A stretch of 64,000 bases of DNA from Spirochaetales bacterium (GCA_015075425.1 JABTUL010000001.1:1612001-1676000), one strand, 5' to 3'. Counted from the stretch's first letter, positions 35,972 to 46,889 are shown. The notes: generated from the sequence alone by a model not told the origin. A program made the numbers and translations.

Positions 35972-38008
35972 ATGTCTCCCACTGTGGAGAAACTCAATCC
36001 GGAACAGAATACGGCTGTCAATCATCTCCACGGGCCGTTGCTCATCTTTGCGGCTGCCGGCACGGGCAAAACCCGGGTTATCACCCATCGTATTCAAAAA
36101 TTGATCCAGGCCGGAATACCACCGGGTGCCATCGTGGCTGTTACCTTTACCAACAAGGCAGCGCGGGAAATGCGCGACCGCCTGGGCAAGCTATTGCCTG
36201 GCAAGAACGGGCGCAGGCAGTCCGGGCGGGGGATGGTCCTTGCCACCTTTCATTCGCTGGGAAATCGGATTTTGCGTGATCACATTTGCGAACTGGGCTA
36301 TCACCTGCCCTACTCCATTTTTTCTGCCGACGATTCTCTTTCCCTTTTAGCGGAAATCTACACAGAAAAGAAGATGACTCTGGAGAACTTGAAAGAAGAT
36401 CGCATACAAACGTTAATTTCCTTCTATAAGAACAGCGAGGAACCACGGGAAACTTTTGCGGAAAAACAAACGCGAGTTCCTGCCGATTTTTTTCTGGAAG
36501 TTCTCACTGCCTATGAAGAAAAATTGAAATACCTGAATGCGGTGGATTTTGACGATCTTATCCGCCTGCCCGTCCGTTTGCTCCGCGATTTCCCGGGAAT
36601 ACTCCAGGGTTACCGCAAACGCTGGTCGCATTTCCTGGTGGATGAATTCCAGGATACCAATCCGATACAGTATAACTTCATTAAGACCCTGAGCGCAGAC
36701 AAAAAAAATATCTGTGTTGTGGGCGATGATGATCAGTCCATCTATGCCTGGCGGGGGGCGGATCTTAATATTATTCTTGGATTTCATCGCGACTACCCGG
36801 AGGCACAGGTCGTGAAACTTGAGCGCAACTACCGTTCTACCGCTCGCATTCTTGAGGCGGCAAGCCATGTCATTGCAAATAACGTGGAAAGAGCTCCCAA
36901 AGTTCTGAAGGCAACGGGACTGGCCGGAGAACTGATCAAACTTTACGCCGCCCCGGATGAAGTCCAGGAAGCGATCTATGTATCGGATACCATCAAGACG
37001 TCTTTGATTCGCCGCAGAAGAAAACCGGAAGATTTTGCCATCCTGTTCCGGACCAATTTCCAGTCCCGACTTTTCGAGCAAGAGCTGCGAAAGCGCAATA
37101 TACCGCTCCACGTTGTTGGAGGGTATAAATTCTTTGAGCGCCGCGAAATCCGCGATCTCATTGCTTATTTGCGACTTCTGGCCAATCCCCGTGACGAACT
37201 GAGTTTGCTGCGTATCATCAATCGACCGGTGCGGGGCATTGGTGAAAAGACGATTGCGCGTATGCAGAGTTTGCGTGAGGGTGAAACTTCCCGATCGCTT
37301 TTTGATTCACTCGCTCTCATCGTCTCCGAGCCAGGCCTTTTGCCAGGACTGAAAAAAGAAGCCATGGCAGAGCTTGTGGAATTTTTGAACCTGATAGAAG
37401 AGGAAAGGAAAAACTTCACTAAAAATAAAGTAAGTGCATCCATACAGGGCCTGATCAAGAGACTGGATTTCCGGCGCCAGTTCCTTCGCGATGGCGATGA
37501 AGAAAGTGCTGTGCGGGCCCGCGAACTCAATTTACAGGAACTGGTCAATATGGCTGCCTACATGGAGCAGGATGCCCAGGGAGAGGAAGTCAGCCTCTTT
37601 GATTTTCTGGGGCGGATCAGCCTGCTCACTGCCGATGACGATGATGCACCCGGAGGACGGGTGCAGTTGATTACGGTGCACCAATCCAAGGGTCTGGAGT
37701 TTCCTGTAGTATTTGTGGCGGGCCTTGAGGAAGGGACCTTTCCCTCACGCAGAAGTGTTGAGGAGAGTGAAGCCGGTCTCGCCGAAGAGCGCCGGCTGTT
37801 TTATGTGGCCCTGACTCGTGCCCGGGAGGATCTCTATCTGTCCTATTGTCTTAGCCGCCGACGTGCCGGTGCTCTTGTGGAATGCGAGGTGGGCAGGCTT
37901 CTTTCAGAAGTACCGACCCATCTGCTGGACGTCATCCATGCGGAAGGTTCAGAGGAAAGCCCCCCGCTTTCTCTCGCAGATCGGCTTTCCGCCAGCCGAC
38001 TCGATTAG
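35972..38008 (+). CDS. pcrA: ATP-dependent DNA helicase, UvrD/PcrA/Rep family
   Basis: The 678-residue superfamily 1A helicase has motif Q/I LNPEQNTAV ... AAAGTGKTRVI, Ia TFTNKAAREMRDRL, II LVDEFQDTN, III VVGDDDQSIYAWRGA, IV ERNYRSTARIL, V TVHQSKGLEFPVVFV and VI YVALTRAREDLYL. It has the normal domain sizes, so it is the housekeeping repair/replication-restart helicase (PcrA- or Rep-like; the exact orthologue is uncertain). ATG 35972; the ribosome binding site is not obvious and the divergent NamZ-like gene starts almost at the same place, so promoters must overlap coding sequence. Confidence 0.93.
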   Translation: MSPTVEKLNPEQNTAVNHLHGPLLIFAAAGTGKTRVITHRIQKLIQAGIPPGAIVAVTFTNKAAREMRDRLGKLLPGKNGRRQSGRGMVLATFHSLGNRILRDHICELGYHLPYSIFSADDSLSLLAEIYTEKKMTLENLKEDRIQTLISFYKNSEEPRETFAEKQTRVPADFFLEVLTAYEEKLKYLNAVDFDDLIRLPVRLLRDFPGILQGYRKRWSHFLVDEFQDTNPIQYNFIKTLSADKKNICVVGDDDQSIYAWRGADLNIILGFHRDYPEAQVVKLERNYRSTARILEAASHVIANNVERAPKVLKATGLAGELIKLYAAPDEVQEAIYVSDTIKTSLIRRRRKPEDFAILFRTNFQSRLFEQELRKRNIPLHVVGGYKFFERREIRDLIAYLRLLANPRDELSLLRIINRPVRGIGEKTIARMQSLREGETSRSLFDSLALIVSEPGLLPGLKKEAMAELVEFLNLIEEERKNFTKNKVSASIQGLIKRLDFRRQFLRDGDEESAVRARELNLQELVNMAAYMEQDAQGEEVSLFDFLGRISLLTADDDDAPGGRVQLITVHQSKGLEFPVVFVAGLEEGTFPSRRSVEESEAGLAEERRLFYVALTRAREDLYLSYCLSRRRAGALVECEVGRLLSEVPTHLLDVIHAEGSEESPPLSLADRLSASRLD

Positions 38009-38043
38009 CCTTTACTTCCTGCGGGGTGGTGATAGACTTGCTC

Positions 38044-38382
38044 ATGATCATGCTTGCCCTGACGGCCCTCTGCAGTTCCCTTTTGACTGCCCTGATTTTT
38101 TTCCTGGGATATAAACTGTATTTAAAAAAGGAGATTGAGGCGGATCTGGATCGACTGGTTGTTCGGGCGCGCGAGGAAATCAGATCGGGTCTCCTGGAAG
38201 CCGGTCGGGAACTTCTGCCGGAACTACGCACGGAAGTGGCTGACGGTTTTAAGGATGCCATGTCTTCAGCGGTAAAAGGAGAAATTTTGAGTAAATCTGC
38301 TCAGGACGTGGCGCGGACGGGAAGTGAAATCGTTGAAAACAGTCTGGCCATGATCTTTGGTTTGAAAAAGCCTCAGGGTTGA
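38044..38382 (+). CDS. Small membrane-anchored protein of unknown function
   Basis: A 112-residue product from ATG 38044 with one N-terminal membrane helix (MIMLALTALCSSLLTALIFF) and a long charged, probably coiled-coil tail (YLKKEIEADLDRLVVRAREE). GGTGGTGA lies about ten bases upstream. It follows the helicase by 35 bases and overlaps the convergent secreted-protein gene by 10 bases. Function not recognised. Confidence 0.65.
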   Translation: MIMLALTALCSSLLTALIFFLGYKLYLKKEIEADLDRLVVRAREEIRSGLLEAGRELLPELRTEVADGFKDAMSSAVKGEILSKSAQDVARTGSEIVENSLAMIFGLKKPQG

Positions 38383-39359
38383 GGAACGGGCGTTGCGGGC
38401 TCTTCCGTATAACGGCGCGATTCTTCGGCTTTCATAGCTTCAATTTCTGCTTGCGAGAATCGTTCAGGATCCGGTGTGACCGGCGGGATGACGCGACGGG
38501 CGTAACGCTCATCAGCCTTGAGTGAAGCAACAAGTTCCGTCCACACGCTGCGCCGATCTGAAATAATCAGACTGTAGTTGTCCTGGTGAACTTCCAGAGT
38601 ACGCAAAAGCACGGGATTGCCGTCGCGGGTGACCTTAAAGCTACCAGGGACCAGTTGCCGCCCCACCATATTGACCAGCATGTTCTTTACCTTTTCATAG
38701 TTACTCTGGCGAAAAACATCTCCCTCCTGGGCGGCTTTCATATCGTCGAGAGTTACCACCTGGAACTGGGCTTTCTCTGATGGTGGCAGACGAGCTTCGA
38801 TCAGGGCCAGTACGGCAAAGCGACGGGCGCGACGAATTCGTTTGATTCCGTCCGTGTAAAACTGCAGCTGATTGGAGTGCAGCGTGGGCTTGATATTAAA
38901 ACCGCGTTGATGGAATTGCCTGGACGTTTCCAGATCGCGATAGCCCAACTGTAAAAGATGCCGGGCCGTTCGATCGCGCGTGCGCACGATCATGGGAGCC
39001 GCCTCCTCAAGCATGACCCACGTTTCCGAAATGTAATTTTCCAGAAGCCTGCGATATACGGCCTGCAGAATGTTCTGGGATTCTTTCAGATCTTTATAGG
39101 TTCTTGAATAATCGGCCTGTAAATACCACAGATGACTGTTGAAATCCAGCCGCAAGGCTTCACTGAATTTGTCGCGGATTTCCGTCTTGAGAGCATTATC
39201 GCCGCTTTCCATCTCCGTAAGATTGGTAATGGCTATATCAATAAAACTGATGGCCGTGCGATTGTCCCTGAGCATCCGTCCCATGTTGGTGAAATCGGGT
39301 GAAACGGCCAGCAGAGGCTGAAAGCAAAGAAAAAGCAGTGAGAGGTAGCGCGGGCGCAT
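38373..39359 (-). CDS. Secreted helical protein of unknown function
   Basis: A 328-residue product with a signal peptide (MRPRYLSLLFLCFQPLLA) and a mostly helical mature part rich in Arg and Asp/Glu (LRLDFNSHLWYLQADYSRTY, VMLEEAAPMIVRTRDRTARH), ending in a proline-rich tail (EEPATPVPQP). The helix-rich central part could be TPR-like. It lies 53 bases downstream of lysA on the same strand and may be co-transcribed. No family recognised. Confidence 0.7.
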   Translation of the reverse strand: MRPRYLSLLFLCFQPLLAVSPDFTNMGRMLRDNRTAISFIDIAITNLTEMESGDNALKTEIRDKFSEALRLDFNSHLWYLQADYSRTYKDLKESQNILQAVYRRLLENYISETWVMLEEAAPMIVRTRDRTARHLLQLGYRDLETSRQFHQRGFNIKPTLHSNQLQFYTDGIKRIRRARRFAVLALIEARLPPSEKAQFQVVTLDDMKAAQEGDVFRQSNYEKVKNMLVNMVGRQLVPGSFKVTRDGNPVLLRTLEVHQDNYSLIISDRRSVWTELVASLKADERYARRVIPPVTPDPERFSQAEIEAMKAEESRRYTEEPATPVPQP

Positions 39360-39412
39360 GGCTTCAATGCAAATATCGGCTGCCGGGCCGGCAAGCTCAA
39401 CACAATCAGCAG

Positions 39413-40747
39413 CTATCCGGGGCCGCAGCGCAGCTCGGGCCCGAGCAGATCTTCAAAGGTTTCCCTCTGGCGGATCAGCCGGTAATTGGGCCCATCGATC
39501 AGGACTTCAGCCGGCCGCAGTCTGGAGTTATAATTGGAGGACATGGCAAAGCCATACGCTCCGGCAGAAAGGAGAGCCAGAAGATCGCCGCTATCCACGG
39601 CCGGTAAAAGCCGATCCCGGGCTAAAAAATCCCCGGATTCACAGACCGGACCCACAAGGTCCGCCCTGAGTTCTTCTTTCACTTCCCGCACGGCCAAGAT
39701 ACGGTGTTCTGCCTGGTAGAGGGCCGGGCGCAACAGGTCATTCATGGCCGCGTCGCAGATGATGAAATCTTTTTTGCCATTGGTTTTGCGGTAGAGTACC
39801 CGGGTGAGAAGGACGCCGGCATTGCCACAGATGCTTCTGCCTGGCTCAACAATCCACTTTAACCCGCCGCGTAGAACCGGGCGCAAGGACTCGATAAAAG
39901 AAGCGGGATGAGGGGATAACTTTTCATCGTAGGAAATACCAAGGCCGCCCCCAGCGTCCAGATATTTGACGGAAAGATCCAGTTCAGCACGGAGCCGGTC
40001 GGCCAGGGCCAGTATCCGTTCGGCAGCGGCCAGGTGAGCGCTACCGGAGAGGATTTGCGAGCCAATGTGAAAGCCGATGGCCACCGGTTCCAGATGCGGA
40101 CTTTCGCTGGCGAATCGGTACAGAGAGAGCACCTCTGCTGCGGGAACGCCGAATTTGTGGCTGCCAAGGCCGGTAGCAATGTAGGGATGCGTATCTGCGG
40201 CAATGTCCGGGTTTACACGCACGCTGATGCGGGCCACGCGCCCTTCCACTCGGGCCACCTCTTCCAGCATCTTGAGTTCCGCAGCCGATTCAATGACCAG
40301 AAAGCGCAGATCGGCCTGCAAAGCAGCCTGCATTTCTTGTTTTGTTTTGCCCACTCCTGAAAATACAATTTGACTCCCGGTGAAGCCTGCGGCCTGGGCA
40401 CGCCTGAGTTCTCCCAGAGAGACGATATCCGCACCGGCACCGGCTTCTTGAATCAGCCGCAATATCCAGATGTTGGAGCAGGCTTTGACCGCAAAAAAGA
40501 CTTCGCCATCCTCACCCAGAGCGTTCTGATAGCTCGCAAGCGCTGATAGAATGTAGGGACCGCTGTACACGTAGAGCGGGGTTCCAAACTCACCGGCAAG
40601 CTCGCTAAGATCCACCTGCTCAAAACGAAGGCCCTCTGCCCCGTAGGATAATGGCAGCGCCGGAAATTGCTGCAGTGCTATTGCCCCCGGAGGCCTTTTT
40701 GCCGATGGGTTAATCATGCCGATTTCCGTTTTTTTTCGCAGCACCAT
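39413..40747 (-). CDS. lysA: Diaminopimelate decarboxylase
   Basis: A 444-residue fold-III PLP enzyme that makes L-lysine from meso-diaminopimelate. PLP Lys lies in FFAVKACSNIWILRL, the glycine loop in GGGLGISYDEK, the phosphate loop in EPGRSICGNAG and the active-site Cys in CESGDFLARDR. ATG 40747 has AAGGA eight bases upstream and is preferred; ATG 40717 gives a shorter start. The 5' end overlaps, in opposite orientation, the start of the coiled-coil protein at 40746 (the two ATGs share CATG). Together with lysS at 46 kb it reflects lysine supply and use, but the genes are separate. Confidence 0.94.
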   Translation of the reverse strand: MVLRKKTEIGMINPSAKRPPGAIALQQFPALPLSYGAEGLRFEQVDLSELAGEFGTPLYVYSGPYILSALASYQNALGEDGEVFFAVKACSNIWILRLIQEAGAGADIVSLGELRRAQAAGFTGSQIVFSGVGKTKQEMQAALQADLRFLVIESAAELKMLEEVARVEGRVARISVRVNPDIAADTHPYIATGLGSHKFGVPAAEVLSLYRFASESPHLEPVAIGFHIGSQILSGSAHLAAAERILALADRLRAELDLSVKYLDAGGGLGISYDEKLSPHPASFIESLRPVLRGGLKWIVEPGRSICGNAGVLLTRVLYRKTNGKKDFIICDAAMNDLLRPALYQAEHRILAVREVKEELRADLVGPVCESGDFLARDRLLPAVDSGDLLALLSAGAYGFAMSSNYNSRLRPAEVLIDGPNYRLIRQRETFEDLLGPELRCGPG

Positions 40748-41579
40748 GCGGGCATTCCTTTTCCTATGCGCTTTCCTGCCCGCCTTGCTTATGGCCGAAG
40801 AAAACTCAAGGGAAGATTTTTTTGGCCAGTCTCTGCCGGATCGAGTCTACGACAGCGCCTTCCCGGAGGACTCCTCAGCGATCAAAGCAGAGGCTCCGGA
40901 TGCCTGGGAAGAAAAAGAGATTCTGGATATTTTTCCCGAACTTCGGGTGCTTGATGAAATCAGTCAGAAAAAATCCCTGGAACGTCTGGGTCGTGCCCGT
41001 GAAAAATACAACGCTTCTGTTTTGCTACTCGGGCGAGCCAAAAGTGAGGCCGAAGAGGCCCGGGCTGCAGCAGAATTGCAGAGTTTTCAGTGGGAATGGC
41101 AAAAGAAGGAGCATGAAGCGCGCCAGAAGGCCGAAGAAAACCGCCTCCTGGGGCGGGCACGGCAGGAAGCCCTGCACCTGTTAACTTCCGCCATGCAGGA
41201 AATCGACCTGGTAAAAAACCCGGCCCAGAAGGCCTCTGCAGCTCTGCTCGATCTAAAATCCGGTGTTTATAGAAAGTATATACAGTTGCAATTTGCCAGC
41301 CGCAATCTCAAACCGGCCATCCCGGTCCTTGAGGCCTATCTATCTCTTTCACCCGAGCATGCCGCCGAAAGTGAACCGCATCGTCTGCTGGCCGCAGCCT
41401 TTCGCGTGCAGGAAATCAATGCCAGGCGCATGCGCAATCGTAAGGAAGAGCTGGTTTACAAGCAACGCAAACACACCCACCTCCTGAAATATGCAGAACT
41501 GGCCTATGGAACCTCCTCCAGCCAGTATGCTGCCCTGTCCGCCCAGGCGGCCCGTGATTTAACCGAAGTCCTTCCCTGA
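40746..41579 (+). CDS. Secreted coiled-coil / helical-repeat protein
   Basis: A 277-residue product from ATG 40746 with a signal peptide (MRAFLFLCAFLPALLMA); ATG 40716 in frame would add ten residues. The mature part starts with an acidic linker, then a long coiled-coil region (residues about 80-140; SLERLGRAREKYNASVLLLG and KSEAEEARAAAELQSFQW) and TPR-like helix pairs (YIQLQFASRNLKPAIPVLEA, YLSLSPEHAAESEPHRLLAA). The combination is reminiscent of leptospiral periplasmic-flagellum sheath/coiling proteins (FcpA type), but I could not confirm this by comparison. It overlaps the lysA start on the other strand. Confidence 0.65.
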   Translation: MRAFLFLCAFLPALLMAEENSREDFFGQSLPDRVYDSAFPEDSSAIKAEAPDAWEEKEILDIFPELRVLDEISQKKSLERLGRAREKYNASVLLLGRAKSEAEEARAAAELQSFQWEWQKKEHEARQKAEENRLLGRARQEALHLLTSAMQEIDLVKNPAQKASAALLDLKSGVYRKYIQLQFASRNLKPAIPVLEAYLSLSPEHAAESEPHRLLAAAFRVQEINARRMRNRKEELVYKQRKHTHLLKYAELAYGTSSSQYAALSAQAARDLTEVLP

Positions 41580-41710
41580 AAAAAAGGCTGCACTCCTGGG
41601 CTCATTTTTTTAGCTAAATTCGATTGACACTTTCTGGTCGGCTCCGAAGTACACACCCCGCCCGGGAAGAAGTGACATAATCCGGGGAGCAGAAGCACAG
41701 GAAGCAAGCC

Positions 41711-44700
41711 ATGGAATTGAGCAGAAACTACACAAAAGACGGTCAAGAAGTCCGCGAGCAGATCGCCTGGGCCTCGCGCCAGTCCCGGATCGTGAATCCC
41801 GATGGTCGTGTTGTCTTTGAGATGAAGAATATCGCCGTACCCGAGCAGTATTCCCAGGTCGCCGTTGATATTTTAGCGCAAAAATACTTTCGCAAAGCCG
41901 GTGTGCCGCTTCACACCATGCCCGTTCCCGAAGAGGGAATTCCCCACTGGCTGTGGCGTCGCGTTCCCGATAAGTCGCAGGAGAATCAGAGCCAGGTCGG
42001 TGAAACGTCAGCGCACCAGGTATACCATCGCCTGGCCGGTTGCTGGACTTACTGGGGAGTAAAACAGGGCCTCTTTTCCGCTGAGGGAGCACGCATCTTT
42101 TACGACGAACTCTACTATATGTTAGCCATGCAGATATGTGCTCCCAATTCGCCGCAGTGGTTCAATACCGGCCTCTTCTGGGCTTACGGAATCGATGGCC
42201 CGGGCCAGGGTCACTATTACTATGATGAAGCGGCCGGTGGCATTGTCAGTTCCACCTCAGCTTACGAGCGACCGCAGCCGCACGCCTGCTTCATTCAATC
42301 GGTTGCGGATGACCTGGTCAATGAAGGGGGCATCATGGATCTCTGGGTGCGTGAGGCCCGTCTCTTCAAATACGGATCGGGAACAGGAACAAACTTTTCG
42401 CGTCTGCGCGCGGAGGGGGAGCAGCTTTCCGGTGGTGGCAAAAGTTCGGGACTCATGAGCTTTCTTAAAATCGGTGATCGCGCAGCCGGAGCAATCAAGT
42501 CCGGGGGCACAACGCGGCGGGCGGCAAAAATGGTCTGTCTGGATATGGACCACCCGGACATAGAAGAGTTTATCAACTGGAAGGTTGTGGAAGAGCAAAA
42601 AGTCGCAGCACTGGTCACCGGTTCCAGGATCATGAAAGAAAATCTACAAACTTTGATCGATACCGTTGCCTCTTCAGGGAGTGAATCGACTGAAGTGCAG
42701 GCGCAGCTGCGGCGGGCCCGTGAAGCGCGCATTCCAGAAAGCTACATTCTTCGGGTTATGGAGCTTGCCCGTCAGGGGCAGGTGAATATCGCTCTCGACG
42801 AATTTGATACGGACTGGCAATCGCCGGCATACCAGACCGTTTCCGGGCAGAATTCCAACAATTCCGTGCGGGTGACCCATGATTTCATGCAGGCAGTGGA
42901 GCAAAATAGTGACTGGCACCTGTATTTGCGCAGCGATAAATACGATGCGCGCGGTCGGGAAAAGCCCCGGCCCTGGAAAGCCGCACGCACCCTGCCCGCT
43001 CGAAAACTGTGGGATGCTGTTACCTACAGCGCCTGGGCCAGTGCTGATCCGGGATTGCAGTTCGATACCACGATCAATGAATGGCATACCTGCCCGGAGG
43101 GAGGGCGCATCAATGCTTCCAATCCCTGCTCGGAGTATATGTTTCTTGATGATACGGCCTGCAATCTGGCCTCTTTGAATCTCATTAAATTCTTAAAAAA
43201 TGAAGAATTCGATGTTCCCTCTTTTCGCCATGCCACCCGTCTGTGGACCATGGTTCTTGAAATTTCTGTTGGCATGGCGCAGTATCCTTCGCGACCGATT
43301 GCGGAACTGTCTTACCGCTACCGGACTCTGGGCCTGGGATATGCCAATTTAGGATCAGCCCTCATGGTTCAGGGTATTCCCTACGATTCAGACCTGGGAC
43401 GTAGCATTGCCGGTGCCATTACCTGCATTATGCATATGCATGCCTACGCAACAAGCGCGGAGATGGCCGCGGACGTGGGTCCTTTTGCTGAGTATGAAAA
43501 AAATAAACAGCATATGCTCCGGGTAATTCGCAACCACAGAAATGCCGCGACAGGGAAAGAACCCCCCTATGACGGCCTGAGCATCAAACCACGCGAGCTT
43601 GATCCCCGGCTCACTCCATCTCCCCTGTTTGCAGCGGCCAACCAGGATGCTGATCGGGCGCTGGAACTCGGAGAGCGATACGGATTCCGCAATGCTCAGG
43701 TGACCGTTATTGCTCCAACGGGCACCATCGGCCTGGTTATGGATTGCGACACAACAGGAATTGAGCCCGATTTTTCTCTGGTGAAGTATAAGAAGCTTGC
43801 CGGCGGCGGGTATTTTAAGATTATCAATCAATCGATTCCGCCTGCTCTGCAAAAACTCGGTTACAGTGAGGAACAGATCAAGGATATCATTGCCTACACT
43901 CGCGGCCACGGCACCCTGTGCGGCGCTCCGTCCATCAATCCGGAAAGTTTACAAAAATTGGGTTTTACGCAGGAGATACTCGAAAAAATAGAAGAGGCTA
44001 TACCTTTTGCTTTTGATATCAATTTTGTTTTCACCAGGCATACCCTGGGTGACGATTTTCTAAAGGATACACTGGGCCTGGCTCAAGAAATGAATCGGCC
44101 AGAGTTTGCTCTTCTGCCTGCTCTCGGTTTTTCTCGTGAAGAAATCCAGGCAGCCAATGACTTTGTGGCCGGAACCATGACCATTGAGGGAGCCCCTCAT
44201 TTGCGTGAGGAGCACTACGCTGTTTTTGATTGTGCCAATCGTTGTGGGCGCTACGGAAAACGGTTCCTCAGTGCCGATGCCCATATCCAGATGATGGCGG
44301 CAGCTCAGCCCTTTTTGTCCGGCGCCATATCCAAAACTATCAACCTGCCTCAGGAAGCCACGCTCGCCGATGTGGAAAAAGCATACCAGAATTCCTGGAA
44401 ATTGATGCTCAAAGCCATTGCATTGTATCGAGATGGATCCAAGCTTTCCCAGCCACTCAGCAGCATTTCCGATAATGCCATGGAGACTGCGACGGAGAAA
44501 ATTGAGGCTGTGGCAGAAAGGATTGTGTATCAGTATGTAAAAGAGCGCCGCCGCTTACCGGACCGCCGCTCCGGTTACACGCAGAAAGCCATTGTCGGTG
44601 GCCATAAAATATATTTAAGAACAGGCGAATACGAAGACGGTCAACTGGGTGAAATTTTCCTGGATATGCACAAAGAGGGTGCTGCCTTCCGATCACTCAT

Positions 44701-45217
44701 GAATGCTTTTGCCATCGCCATATCACTCGGGTTGCAGCACGGTGTGCCGCTGGAAGAATTCGTGGAAGCTTTTGTGTTTACCCGATTCCAGCCCAACGGA
44801 CCGGTAACCGGAAATCCACATATCAAAATGTCTACTTCGGTCATCGACTATGTTTTTCGGGAGCTGGCGATCAGCTATCTGGGCCGCACAGACCTGGCTC
44901 AGGTTGCACCGGATGATCTGCGCGATGATGAAATGGCAGACCCCTCTAAAAAAAACTATAAATCTATTCAAGATAGCGAGCCAGATATTACCCGGATAGT
45001 GGATCAAACCCTGGAAGCAGCGCAAAAGAGTGTGCAGCTATCCAGAAGAGCAGAAATCAGGGAGCAGGCAGAGCTTACGGTCCAGGTCAAGGCACGGGTA
45101 GCGCGCCTGCAGGGTTACGAAGGTGATGCCTGCCCTGAGTGCGGCCAGTTTACTCTGGTCCGGAATGGTTCCTGCTTGAAGTGCAATAGCTGCGGCGCCA
45201 CTACGGGCTGCAGTTAA
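41711..45217 (+). CDS. nrdJ: Adenosylcobalamin-dependent (class II) ribonucleotide reductase
   Basis: The 1168-residue enzyme reduces ribonucleotides to deoxyribonucleotides using a cobalamin radical, without a separate beta subunit. Visible are the substrate-site [14 protein letters not shown], the ATP/specificity region [39 protein letters not shown], the catalytic-loop region [20 protein letters not shown], and a C-terminal zinc-binding tail CPECG ... [13 protein letters not shown] lies six bases before ATG 41711. The 131-base leader contains TTGACA at 41624 but no good -10 and no sequence I recognise as a cobalamin riboswitch. It is the only ribonucleotide reductase in the window. Confidence 0.96.
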   Translation: MELSRNYTKDGQEVREQIAWASRQSRIVNPDGRVVFEMKNIAVPEQYSQVAVDILAQKYFRKAGVPLHTMPVPEEGIPHWLWRRVPDKSQENQSQVGETSAHQVYHRLAGCWTYWGVKQGLFSAEGARIFYDELYYMLAMQICAPNSPQWFNTGLFWAYGIDGPGQGHYYYDEAAGGIVSSTSAYERPQPHACFIQSVADDLVNEGGIMDLWVREARLFKYGSGTGTNFSRLRAEGEQLSGGGKSSGLMSFLKIGDRAAGAIKSGGTTRRAAKMVCLDMDHPDIEEFINWKVVEEQKVAALVTGSRIMKENLQTLIDTVASSGSESTEVQAQLRRAREARIPESYILRVMELARQGQVNIALDEFDTDWQSPAYQTVSGQNSNNSVRVTHDFMQAVEQNSDWHLYLRSDKYDARGREKPRPWKAARTLPARKLWDAVTYSAWASADPGLQFDTTINEWHTCPEGGRINASNPCSEYMFLDDTACNLASLNLIKFLKNEEFDVPSFRHATRLWTMVLEISVGMAQYPSRPIAELSYRYRTLGLGYANLGSALMVQGIPYDSDLGRSIAGAITCIMHMHAYATSAEMAADVGPFAEYEKNKQHMLRVIRNHRNAATGKEPPYDGLSIKPRELDPRLTPSPLFAAANQDADRALELGERYGFRNAQVTVIAPTGTIGLVMDCDTTGIEPDFSLVKYKKLAGGGYFKIINQSIPPALQKLGYSEEQIKDIIAYTRGHGTLCGAPSINPESLQKLGFTQEILEKIEEAIPFAFDINFVFTRHTLGDDFLKDTLGLAQEMNRPEFALLPALGFSREEIQAANDFVAGTMTIEGAPHLREEHYAVFDCANRCGRYGKRFLSADAHIQMMAAAQPFLSGAISKTINLPQEATLADVEKAYQNSWKLMLKAIALYRDGSKLSQPLSSISDNAMETATEKIEAVAERIVYQYVKERRRLPDRRSGYTQKAIVGGHKIYLRTGEYEDGQLGEIFLDMHKEGAAFRSLMNAFAIAISLGLQHGVPLEEFVEAFVFTRFQPNGPVTGNPHIKMSTSVIDYVFRELAISYLGRTDLAQVAPDDLRDDEMADPSKKNYKSIQDSEPDITRIVDQTLEAAQKSVQLSRRAEIREQAELTVQVKARVARLQGYEGDACPECGQFTLVRNGSCLKCNSCGATTGCS

Positions 45218-45285
45218 GACCGTTTCCACTCTCCATTCCGGTGTCGGGCGCTAAGTGGCAAAGTAGAATCGAGAAGGGGTTGCTC

Positions 45286-46836
45286 TCAGCCTTCCAGCTT
45301 CTCCGGCCTCATGAGCGGAAAAAGAATCGTATCGCGAATGCTATGCTGATTGGTGAGAAGCATGACCAGACGATCAATGCCAATGCCCATGCCTCCGGCA
45401 GGTGGCATGCCGTATTCCAGAGCCCGGATATAGTCTTGATCCATGTAACCACCCTCCCCTTTACCGCTCTCTCTTTCCTGGACTTGAGAGAGAAAACGCT
45501 CCCTTTGATCAATCGGATCATTGAGTTCACTGAATGCGTTGCCAATTTCCCGGGCCGCAACGTAGGGTTCGAATCGCTCCACAAAATCGGGGTTAGCCTT
45601 TTCGCGCTTTGCCAGGGGAGAAATCTCGGCCGGAAAGCGGGTGATGAGCACCGGTTGGATGAGCTTGTCTTCTACAAGAGCATCGAAAAAGAATTCGGCC
45701 ATTTTCCAGATGGATGAGCAACTGTCCAGGTCTTCCTTCTTCAGTCCTTTCTTCAGGCCCATGGCTTTCAATTCTTCCGGATCAGAATCTGCGCTGATTT
45801 TTATCCCGGCATACCGCTCAATGGCCGCAAGGTATTCCAGTCGCTCCCAGCGGCTGAAATCCAGCGTATTATCTTCATACTCAATCTGCAGGCTGCCGCA
45901 GGCCATCTCTACAATAGATTTGATCATTTCTTCAAAAATCTGCATCATACTGGCCCAGTCACCGTAGGCTTCGTACAGTTCGAGCATGGTGAATTCGGGA
46001 TTGTGTTTGTAACTGATTCCTTCGTTGCGGAAGTTTCGATTGATTTCGTACACCCGGCCAAAACCACCAACAAGAAGTCTCTTGAGGTACAGTTCGGGTG
46101 CGATGCGCAGGTAGAGGTCAAGGTCCAGGGCATTGTGGTGGGTGACAAATGGGCGGGCACTCGCGCCGCCAGGGATAACCTGCATCATGGGCGTCTCCAC
46201 TTCAACAAACCCCCGTGCATTCAAAAATTCTCGAATTCCGGTTATGATTCGCGACCGCATCAAAAAGACCTGTTTTACGGCCGGGTTGACCATCAAATCG
46301 ACGTAGCGCATTCTGTAGCGCTGTTCTTTGTCGGCAAATGCATCAAAAATTTTACCTTCACTTTCTTTAACAACCGGTGGCGGTCGCAAGGCTTTGGCAA
46401 GTAGCGTCAGACTTTTTAATCGTAAGGAAGGTTGCCCGGTTTTTGTGGTGAACCGTGTCCCGGAAAATCCCACAATGTCACCCAGGTCCAGATCAAGAAA
46501 AAGGGCGAACAATTCCGGATCATCAGCTTCTCTGGCGTAGATCTGAGCACGCCCGGATTCGTCCTCCACGTCCATGAAGCCAGCTTTGCCCATGAGTCGT
46601 TTGCTCTTAACGCGGCCGGCCATGGTCCGTTCTTCTCCATCAGGTGTAAGTGGCAGTTCTTCGCAGAGATGTCCGCGAGAGAACGAAAGCGAATAGGGGT
46701 TCCGGCCCTCCCTGCACATACGCTCCCATTTACGGAGGCGATTCTCATAGAGATCTGCCGTCTCTGCGACCGCCTCCTCATCTGATGCCGTGGGCTTCGC
46801 TTCTGGAAGCTTTACGTCTTTTTTCTTCTGAGCCAT
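45286..46836 (-). CDS. lysS: Lysyl-tRNA synthetase (class II)
   Basis: A 516-residue class IIb synthetase with an N-terminal OB-fold anticodon domain (GRVKSKRLMGKAGFMDVEDE), motif 2 FRNEGISYKHNPEFTMLE, and motif 3 GGMGIGIDRLVML. The GGASARPFVTHHN and GGFGRVYEINRNF segments are typical for LysRS. ATG 46836 is chosen because GGAGG lies six bases upstream; the frame is open to 46875. The N-terminus carries a lysine-rich extension (MAQKKKDVKLPEAK). It diverges from the M23 peptidase gene. Confidence 0.96.
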   Translation of the reverse strand: MAQKKKDVKLPEAKPTASDEEAVAETADLYENRLRKWERMCREGRNPYSLSFSRGHLCEELPLTPDGEERTMAGRVKSKRLMGKAGFMDVEDESGRAQIYAREADDPELFALFLDLDLGDIVGFSGTRFTTKTGQPSLRLKSLTLLAKALRPPPVVKESEGKIFDAFADKEQRYRMRYVDLMVNPAVKQVFLMRSRIITGIREFLNARGFVEVETPMMQVIPGGASARPFVTHHNALDLDLYLRIAPELYLKRLLVGGFGRVYEINRNFRNEGISYKHNPEFTMLELYEAYGDWASMMQIFEEMIKSIVEMACGSLQIEYEDNTLDFSRWERLEYLAAIERYAGIKISADSDPEELKAMGLKKGLKKEDLDSCSSIWKMAEFFFDALVEDKLIQPVLITRFPAEISPLAKREKANPDFVERFEPYVAAREIGNAFSELNDPIDQRERFLSQVQERESGKGEGGYMDQDYIRALEYGMPPAGGMGIGIDRLVMLLTNQHSIRDTILFPLMRPEKLEG

Positions 46837-46889
46837 GATCGCCTCCGTATTGGATTGACCGGGTGCTGACCACAAATTTGCTGAATTTC

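Noticed and set aside
41624-41652. TTGACA upstream of nrdJ as a promoter
   Set aside because: No acceptable -10 sequence at 16-19 bases; AAGTAC at 17 matches only two positions.
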